Source of the DNA: Setoptus koraiensis
Lineage: Eukaryota; Arthropoda
DNA: 64,000 nucleotides
Assembly: GCA_048013815.1 (NCBI GenBank)
Contig: CM106585.1
Coordinates: forward strand, 6,076,001 to 6,140,000
Direction of reading: 5' to 3'
Shown: positions 57,419 through 64,000 of the stretch, piece after piece
Position numbering within the stretch: the first letter of the stretch is position 1
Layout: each line of letters starts with the position of its first letter
Position numbers and translations under genes: made by a program
Notes under the pieces: generated by a model
Seen by the model: only the letters and a program-made list of their open reading frames with translations
Database searches by the model: none
Told to the model about the DNA's origin: nothing

Positions 57419-60144
57419 ATGACGCCATCTAGTGCGACGCAAACACACTACTACACTAATATACTACTAATACTGCTGGCGGCCGCTATTGTGCTCATGA
57501 CAAGCTGCACCATTTCCGGGGCCCACAAACACGGCCAATCGGGGGACATTCAGCACCGGTTGAAATATAAGGGCTCTGTAATTGTAGACTATGGCGACAA
57601 CAAAAGCAAAATCGATTTGGCCTCGGAAGTGCCCAGATTGACGCGCTTTCTAGAGAGTCGACGGGGCGAAAAAAACGGTCGACTTCCGTTCGGTGAAAAA
57701 CGGCTCAAACGGTGAGTAGCTCGGTTCGAGGCCGCCAGGTGAAACATTTTTTTACTTGCGTAACTTTTAAACTCTGTTCAGGCCAAACATCCGAATAAAC
57801 TGAATTGATTTTCGATGATTTGTCTGTTGTTCGCTGCTGTAACTCAATGTGTCAATAATTTCGGACGAAACTCGAAACTTTCGGAGGAGCAGAAGCATCC
57901 ACCAAGCCAGCCGAGCCATGCCGCCTGGCGCCCCTCGTACCGGCGATTAGTAAGTAGACTGACAAATGCTGGCCAGTTTTTGAGCATTGTGGCCAGTGCT
58001 GTGATTTTGCGAGTGCCAATATTCTAATTAAGATTGCTGATTATTGTGTGTACGGAATGTAACGCTGTAAACTTGTTTGTATCATTGCTATCATGCATCA
58101 TTGTAACCAAAATAACAATAATACCTGTCCAATAAACAAAAGCGACACAGACAAAGACGACTGGTACATTGTTGTCGTTGTTCCTAAAAGCAAATCGCAC
58201 CTACGGTTCATGTATGAGCTGCTCGAGTCAGAGGTGCGTCCATCGTGGCATCGTCGTAGTTGAACTGACACGACCGCGATTTATCTCCGGTAATTAGTTG
58301 GCTGGTTGTCATTAATTTCAGCAAGCTTTCTTTTATTTAAACATCTTCGTTTCAACACGTTCGCCAGCCAGGTATCAATTTTCTGAGAGAGCCAAATGGC
58401 GTGGGAGAACAAATAGACATTCTGATGGACGCGTCGACAAGCGCAAAGTATCGACCGAAACTGGAGCGAGCCATGAAAGTGACGATAGCCATGAGGATCA
58501 ATTTCAAGAAGAGACACTACGATTTGGCGCCGCCACAACAAACTCCCGAGTCGCCGAGGTTGACTAGACAAATCGATTTGGCTGATTTGGCCGATGTTGA
58601 CGACGGATTTAGGCACGAATTCCTTGGGAAAAAGCCGGACAAAGCCAGAAAGGTGCTGGCGGACAAATTGATGAGGGCAAACGAGACGAAAGAAATGGCA
58701 ACCGACGAAATAGACATAAGCAAGCTCGAGCGTGAGACGCCCCCGCCGAGCACCGAATTGCTGTTGTCCGATCCGAACGAGCACAGATTTTTGACGTTTG
58801 ATCAGGTGATGGCCGAACGAGAAGCCGATTTACTGGATGCACCAATCAACAAGACAGACCAAGACAAACCACTCAAGGGCCTGTATGGTCTGGCAAAACT
58901 AAATGAGGACTCTGAAAAATATTACAAGAAGCATCACCACGTTGCTGACAACATTGAGCGTTGGATGAACCTCACCCGGAAATATCCGCAATTCATCAGA
59001 TATCAAATTGTTGCCCATAGTGGCCAAAGTCGGCCAATACATCTGTTTAAGATTGGCTTTTTCATGCAAAGCAATCCCAATTCGATCGATCGTTCAATAG
59101 TTTTGATCGACGCGTTGCATCACGGCAGAGAGGTGAGCCACACTGCAGACCACAACTTTTGAGCTAATGAGTATGCTAATTAGATTAGAAGTAATAATTG
59201 TGTTTGTGTCATGTTGCTATCAAATTAATTCACGCTCAATTCAATAGTGGACCACGCTGAGCTGCAGCAGCTACTTTATGGAGCAGGTGCTGGCCGATAT
59301 GGACAAAGGAATATTGGGCCACGCACTAAAAGATTTTGATTATTTTGTCGTTCCCATGGTGAATCCTGATGGCTATCATCACTCCATTAGTTCGGATTAT
59401 CCGTTCTGGCGCAAGAATCGCAAATTCACAAGCGAATTAGGCGACGAGGGCCTGTGCACAGGTATTGATCTAAAAAGAAATTATCCCCCAAGAAACAATA
59501 AACAAGGCGAGCCCCAGCACAAATTCTCGCCATGCAGTCATTATTACACAAGCAAGCTGGCGTTGTCCGAACCGGAAACTAACGCGCTCGATTCTATAAT
59601 GAGAAAATATGCCAAACAAATAAAATTGTATATCAATTTGAATGCGTACGGCAAACAATTGGCATTGCCGGCCCGACAAGCCGCGAGCGACACAGCCAAG
59701 CGATTTATCCGTGCTCTGAACGAGCTGCCCAGACGCAAGGGCAACGCAACAATCGATTTGAGCCCCAAAAGTGGCGGCACCTACAGGACGTTCAGTTTGG
59801 GACGCAAGCGTGAGTGACAAAATGCCTGAATCTCATTCACAAATTCAATTTCAGTTCGCATCGTTTATCATTTCGAATTTACTTCAAATCTATAGCTTCG
59901 TATTCTTAATTCTAATATCTTGTGTGTGTGTGTCATATCAGACGTGGACTTGGGCAACCCGGTGGAGCACGCCTTTGCCAATCACAAAATTAACTTGAGC
60001 TTCGCACTGTATTTGCCACCTCACACAATTTACGAAAACAAGTCGGCCGACGAAAGCTGGGGCTTCTTTCTTACGTCACAACAAATATTGCCGGTGGCTC
60101 GCGAATTTTATTTGGGCCTCATGGCCATGGTTGACGTGTTATAA
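57419..60144 (+). CDS. M14A carboxypeptidase homologue, predicted inactive
   Basis: M14A enzymes are secreted zinc carboxypeptidases made as proenzymes. Five exons (57419-57711, 58143-58233, 58368-59132, 59248-59809, 59942-60144) join in phase, 637 residues, against about 420 usually. Order: hydrophobic leader; basic linker ending KRLKR; propeptide fold (DWYIVVVVPKSKSHLRFMYE, then EPNGVGEQIDILMDA); a long acidic insert; then the peptidase domain. Zinc ligands His and Glu remain in HHGREW, and the substrate Arg sits in FWRKNRK. The third zinc ligand His is Asn (INLNAYGK), the substrate Asn before Arg is Lys (GIDLKRN), and the catalytic Glu of FELRD is Tyr (FALYLPP). It should bind zinc poorly and not cleave. 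It may act as a binding protein or inhibitor; that role is inference. Polyadenylation signal at 60264. Confidence 0.88.
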
Positions 60145-60263
60145 CAACAAGTTTCGTAATGTTTCTGGAGTGTTTTGCTCATGTTCGAGCCGTATCGCAA
60201 GCGAGAGCCGCCGCTTCGTGGTGCGAGCACTCGACGATATTTATAGATTGGAGAAAAATTGAA

Positions 60264-60269
60264 AATAAA
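60264..60269 (+). terminator. AATAAA signal for M14 homologue
   Basis: AATAAA 120 bases after the stop codon. Confidence 0.65.
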
Positions 60270-60376
60270 TATATATTTGTATATACACAAATATAAACAA
60301 GGAGCCAGTGTGTGGATCAATATGTGGACCGAAAGAGCGTCGTTCATTGGCGACAATATTCTGGCAAGTGCGACAG

Positions 60377-60411
60377 CACCTCACATTACGACATAATCGT
60401 GATGTGAGGTG
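60377..60411. repeat. Hairpin-forming inverted repeat
   Basis: CACCTCACATTACG and CGTGATGTGAGGTG pair over 14 positions (one G-T pair) around a 7-base loop. It lies about 140 bases upstream of a promoter and 110 bases after a polyadenylation signal. Confidence 0.7.
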
Positions 60412-60549
60412 TTCGCGTGATGCGTTCGAGCCAGACACCTTCAAACAGACAACAGCAACAGGTCGAAAAACAGCAACTGATGGTAAACACCGAGACTAAA
60501 AATAGACTGGCAAAAAGTCCAGAACGCTCCAGCTCCGTCAGCTTCGGAG

Positions 60550-60577
60550 TATAAAAGAGGGGGCACTGTCAGTCAGT
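60550..60577 (+). promoter_or_regulatory. TATA box and initiator of the small secreted protein gene
   Basis: TATAAAA at 60550-60556 is followed 13 to 21 bases later by two overlapping arthropod-type initiators (TCAGTCAGT, 60569-60577). The leader to the start codon would be about 90 bases. This is the clearest core promoter in the window and suggests a strongly or tissue-specifically expressed gene. Confidence 0.8.
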
Positions 60578-60663
60578 AATTGTACACTCTACACCCGAAC
60601 TAACTGAAATAAAATAAAATATTAAAATAATTTGAATAGAAAGAGAAACTCGAAAAGGCCAAA

Positions 60664-61080
60664 ATGATGAAGCTAACAGTGAGCGTTTTGTTGGTACTCA
60701 GTGCCGCATTGTTGGTTGCCTGCGCGTCCGAACAAGACGCCGAACAGGGTCAGGCCCCGGCCGGCCCCCAAGCCCATTCGAAGCTTGGCAGGGCACTGGG
60801 GGGTCTGTTCCAGAAAGGCAAGAAACTGCACAAAGAAACTCTCAAGCCCGAGCTGGAAAACCTGGGCAAAGACGCCAAAATGATCTATGGTAAGGCCAAA
60901 CAGGATGTCATAAAGCCGCTGGCCAACCAGGTGAAACCTCACGTGAAGAATGTCGTTTCAAAAGTTAAACCGTTCGAGGTTCGCCCACCCGGACCCAACG
61001 GGCCGGCCAGTGAGCAGGCGGCGCCCGAGCAGGCTAACGCAGGACAGGTGCCCGAGCAGGCTCAAGCTGCCCAAAATTAA
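60664..61080 (+). CDS. Small secreted lysine-rich protein of unknown function
   Basis: One exon, 138 residues. A clear signal peptide (MMKLTVSVLLVLSAALLVAC) is followed by an acidic Gln-rich stretch. Next comes an amphipathic, Lys-rich helical core (QKGKKLHKETLKPELENLGK, DVIKPLANQVKPHVKNVVSK) and a tail with repeated PEQA-like units (ASEQAAPEQANAGQVPEQAQ). There are no cysteines after the signal peptide. I recognise no family; the core recalls amphipathic lipid- or membrane-binding helices, but that is only composition. The gene has its own TATA promoter and a polyadenylation signal at 61297. A second Met is two codons in, so the start could be either. Confidence 0.85.
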   Translation: MMKLTVSVLLVLSAALLVACASEQDAEQGQAPAGPQAHSKLGRALGGLFQKGKKLHKETLKPELENLGKDAKMIYGKAKQDVIKPLANQVKPHVKNVVSKVKPFEVRPPGPNGPASEQAAPEQANAGQVPEQAQAAQN

Positions 61081-61296
61081 CCGGATTAATGCCCATGAAT
61101 ACCGTCGGATGGGGCCAATGGGCACCAAATTCGGGTCCGCAGTCGACAAGTTGACCGGTTGACGCAAGAGTCAATGGGTGCACTCAGTTGAATGTAGATA
61201 CTCACTGTAGGAGCCCAAGTGAGCAAATGGCGTGAGACTTTGAGCGAAATTTTGTCTTTGAGTGAGCAAATCTGTAAGCGTATACAATACAGCATT

Positions 61297-61302
61297 AATA
61301 AA
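61297..61302 (+). terminator. AATAAA signal for small secreted protein
   Basis: AATAAA 217 bases after the stop codon. Confidence 0.65.
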
Positions 61303-62048
61303 GAATGGGGCCTCTGTTGTTTGTAGTGCCAAAAAATGATTATTTAACTTTTCGGCGCCATTTGATTGCGTCACTCGAGTGCCCCGAACCTCGGTGCCTC
61401 GAATCAAGGTCGAGCCGCTCTTGGCGACTCGCTTAAACCGCGTAAATCACACAAATCAGGGGTCAGAGGGCCGAGACAAGACCATTTTAGTTGACAATGT
61501 GACTCACTTAATGATCAATTACATGTAATTCGGTTAATGATCAATTACATGTAATTCAGTTAATGATTAATCACATGTAATTTGGGGCCTGAGGCGACTC
61601 GATGCTGCCACTGTTGGTCGCTTGTCGGCCGAGAGGGGGCGTCACAAGGGCATCGGTATTGCTGTTTGAGGCTCACAAATTGTCAGACAGCAGCAATATG
61701 GTCAAAGTTTGAGCCGTCAATTGTGACGGCGATTTCAATCAGCAGAGGGCGCGCGCTGTGCTCGACACTGGCCGGAGTTTTGAAAGATGGTCGGTGTGAG
61801 CGCATGCGCTGTGATGGCGAGCGGCTTCGAAGTTGGGCAAGTTCGAAATTGTAACACGGAACGTTCATTTCGAAGCAGATGAATCGTTGGATCGTTTGTT
61901 TTGCTTTTGTTTTGCATCAGACGTGTGCTGTCCATCTGACAGAGGCAAGCGCGCACAGTGTCAGTTGAAAGTTAGAGCCAGCGGCGACAACAACGCAACA
62001 GCGAACAAGCGACCCAACAGCAACAGGTGAATCAAAGCAAGTGTCAAC
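61303..62048. other. Upstream region of the ETS gene
   Basis: About 750 bases with a 26-bp minisatellite and no coding frame of note. It probably holds the promoter and leader of the ETS gene; no TATA box is evident. Confidence 0.5.
61507..61584. repeat. 26-bp minisatellite with palindromic core
   Basis: Three units containing TTAATGATCAATTACATGTA. Each carries the palindrome ATTACATGTAAT or a variant. It lies about 470 bases upstream of the ETS start codon. Confidence 0.9.
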
Positions 62049-63263
62049 ATGCAGCTTGTGCAACAACAACACTGCCTCCACATGCCCAGTCTGCCAATGG
62101 GGCCCCAAACTCACCACCACCACCAACAACACCAACAGCAGCCGCAGCAGCAGCAGCTGAGCCAGCACAACTGCCACTATTCCATGTATGATTCTTACAG
62201 TTATGATTTGAACGACACCTTCAGCGACATACTGAGCGCCCCCTCGACGCCCGAGCCCCCGTTCGAGCCGCTCGACGCGCGCCAGCAGCACCACCTGGCC
62301 GCGTACGCGAGCACCATGGACACAATCACATCGATGGGCGCTGGCCCCAACGCCGCAAGCGTCACACACGTCACAAATATGAGCGCAAGTATCGCCACGA
62401 ACCCAAACGCAAGTATCACGCCAAACATGCACGCGAACGCGACCAACTCGAACCCGAACATGACGAATTCGAACATGACGAATTCGAACATGACGAATTC
62501 GAACATGACGAACTCGAACATGACGAACTCGAACATGACGAACTCGAACGCAAATACGGACACGAAAATGATGCAGCAGCAGCAGCAGTACCTGTGGCAG
62601 CCGCTGTCGCCGCCGGAATCGTCGCACTACGGCGAGGCCTCGCCCGGCTCCAGCTACTCGGTGGCCACGCCGGCCTCGTGCTATTGGTCGACGTCGCCCT
62701 CGCCACCCATGAACGCGTCGCCGTCGTCGTGCCTGTCGTCGTCGTCGTCGGCGCCCCCCACAGCCGCCAACACGCCATTGCATCATCAGAATCAGCAGCA
62801 TCAGCATCTCCATCAACAGCACCAACACCAACAACAACAACCACAGCACCAACAACAACACCATCAACACCAACACCAACAGCAACCTGTCCTACCCACC
62901 AGCACGCACCACCGGTCGTCGCCCATTCACCTGTGGGAATTTCTCAAAGAGCTGCTCCAGCAGCAGCAGCTCCAAAACAACAACAACCTAACAACCGCCG
63001 TGACCGACAGCGACGCGCACCAGCACAGCCAAAGCAACCAAACTGTCACCATCATCAGGTGGCTCGACAGACAAAAGGGCGTCTTCAAGATCGAGGACTC
63101 GGTGAAAGTGGCCAAGCTGTGGGGCAAGCGCAAGAACAAGCCCAAGATGAATTACGACAAGCTAAGTCGCTCGATAAGGCAATATTACAAGAAGGGCATC
63201 ATGAAGAAGACAGACCGATCTCAGCGCCTCGTCTATCAGTTTTGTCCGGCCTACTGCCAATAG
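62049..63263 (+). CDS. Ets98B: ETS transcription factor, Ets98B/SPDEF type
   Basis: ETS proteins bind GGAA-core DNA through a winged helix. The single 404-residue frame has a long His/Gln/Ser/Pro-rich N-terminus and a C-terminal ETS domain that ends the protein. It reads SPIHLWEFLKELL, IIRWLDRQKGVFKIEDSVKV, then AKLWGKRKNKPKMNYDKLSR and SIRQYYKKGIMKKTDRSQRL, closest to Ets98B and SPDEF. The recognition helix with its two arginines (LSRSIRQYY) is intact. Two oddities stand out: about 25 extra Gln/Asn/His-rich residues lie between helix 1 and the following strand, and no Pointed domain is visible, although SPDEF has one. Six MTNSN repeats lie at 62460-62549. A GTACGT-type donor follows the stop codon (ACTCAAG|GTACGT), so a 3' untranslated intron is possible. 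Confidence 0.93.
   Translation: MQLVQQQHCLHMPSLPMGPQTHHHHQQHQQQPQQQQLSQHNCHYSMYDSYSYDLNDTFSDILSAPSTPEPPFEPLDARQQHHLAAYASTMDTITSMGAGPNAASVTHVTNMSASIATNPNASITPNMHANATNSNPNMTNSNMTNSNMTNSNMTNSNMTNSNMTNSNANTDTKMMQQQQQYLWQPLSPPESSHYGEASPGSSYSVATPASCYWSTSPSPPMNASPSSCLSSSSSAPPTAANTPLHHQNQQHQHLHQQHQHQQQQPQHQQQHHQHQHQQQPVLPTSTHHRSSPIHLWEFLKELLQQQQLQNNNNLTTAVTDSDAHQHSQSNQTVTIIRWLDRQKGVFKIEDSVKVAKLWGKRKNKPKMNYDKLSRSIRQYYKKGIMKKTDRSQRLVYQFCPAYCQ
62460..62549. repeat. 15-bp coding minisatellite in the ETS gene
   Basis: Six in-frame copies of ATGACGAAYTCGAAC encode MTNSN repeats. The first three copies have GAATTC and the last three GAACTC, which suggests recent block duplication. Confidence 0.95.
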
Positions 63264-64000
63264 CCGATGCCGACACCACCACTCAAGGTACGTATCACAA
63301 ATTGCAATTTGCAGAGCCACTTGCCTATGCTGATTTTCCTATGCTGGCCAGATATTTCGTTTCGTCAGAAATTTCATGTAACAGCGGCACAATGTTGGAC
63401 GAAACGTTTCGCCGGAGAGAGAATTCACCATGTTGCATGACGATGAATTCTTTTTTCATTGTCGAAATTGATTATTGGTTAGCGGCTGTACAGGGTGTCG
63501 CGCCGACAGTGGATCGCCTGTGCCGCTGTCGGGCGCGCATTCGGCGCATTCGGCGCATTTGGCGCATTTGGCGCAACTTGTTGCGCGCACCGAGCGCACC
63601 GAACCGGGCGGCCGAACGCTGTGCGCGCAACAAGTCGACCAAACTGGCGCAACGGCCTGTACACGCGCCAGCACGAGATAATGGAGCGACCAGCGAAGCG
63701 CCAGACAATTCTGGCGGCGCTCCCAGCATTCTGGCCACTTCTGGCCGGCGCTGGTCAGCGTGCCTGTGCGTTCGGGGGCAGCGAGAAGCCGAAAGAAAGG
63801 CCAGCGAACGCCGAGAGAAGCCGAAAGAACGGCCAGCGAACGCCGAGAGAACGAGAGAACGGCCAGCGAACGAGAGAATAACGAGCGAGCGAGAGATGAG
63901 CGGAGAAAGTAATAATAATGATAATAATCGAAATGATGTTCCCTTGTTGTTGCTGCTCTGTAACAAATCGACCAGTCAAGGTCACCGACAGCCCGACAAC
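63264..64000. other. Downstream flank of the ETS gene
   Basis: Contains a possible donor at about 63290 and a block with repeated GGCGCATTC-type and GAGAACGGCCAGCGAACG-type words (63535-63580 and 63790-63875). I see no convincing coding exon before the window ends. Confidence 0.5.

Larger units (their letters stand above)
60145..60549. other. Spacer between M14 homologue and small secreted protein
   Basis: Short spacer holding the M14 polyadenylation signal, a hairpin at 60377-60411 and the upstream promoter sequence of the next gene. Confidence 0.6.

Noticed and set aside
61917-62885. 322-codon open frame on - with HVRVRHVR repeats
   Set aside because: Antisense of the Ets98B N-terminus; the repeat is the reverse of the MTNSN minisatellite.
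1-64000. tRNA, rRNA, transposon or virus-like elements
   Set aside because: I looked for cloverleaf boxes, transposase, reverse transcriptase and capsid-type frames and for long terminal repeats, and saw none I could support by eye.

Overview
The window reads as nuclear DNA of an arthropod-grade animal. Genes are split by GT-AG introns, several coding exons carry long Gln, Asn and His runs, and introns and spacers are full of CA, GT, CAA, CAG and GTT tracts and short tandem repeats. A PC1/3-type proprotein convertase (a gene that flies lack), a Cul5, a short Dscam-like Ig gene and an Ets98B/SPDEF factor together suggest a chelicerate, probably a mite. That placement is inference. I saw no transposon, virus-like element, CRISPR array, rRNA or tRNA gene.

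Layout, left to right. Positions 1-11383 are repeat-rich and non-coding, most likely intron or upstream sequence of a plexin. Exons on + from 11384 to 29815 encode the end of a Sema domain, the PSI and IPT region, one transmembrane helix and the whole cytoplasmic GAP. Next come Cul5 (-, 30438-33232), a very small gene matching only the C-terminal membrane fragment of ATP6AP2 (+, 33961-34230), a NEK6/7-type kinase (-, 34551-35786) and a PC1/3-like convertase (+, 38005 to about 42211). These are followed by a secreted or anchored two-Ig protein (-, 42451-43503) and a NRF-6-type membrane acyltransferase in eight phase-consistent exons (-, 44701-51345). The right end holds an unrecognised cysteine-rich protein (+, about 55483-56936), an M14 carboxypeptidase homologue whose active site is broken (+, 57419-60144), a small secreted lysine-rich protein with a TATA promoter (+, 60664-61080) and an Ets98B/SPDEF transcription factor (+, 62049-63263).

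These are independent housekeeping, signalling and secretory genes, not an operon or cluster. Loose links exist: the convertase could process secretory proteins, and both the NRF protein and the M14 homologue carry basic cleavage motifs. Exon boundaries were chosen by eye from splice signals, reading-frame phase and known family sequence.

The most unusual items are the ATP6AP2 'M8.9-only' gene, the M14 pseudoenzyme, a plexin that goes from PSI3 to the membrane with no IPT stack, a 260-residue insert between the propeptide and protease of the convertase, an insertion inside an ETS domain, and minisatellites (often 13-bp units) in many introns of the right half.
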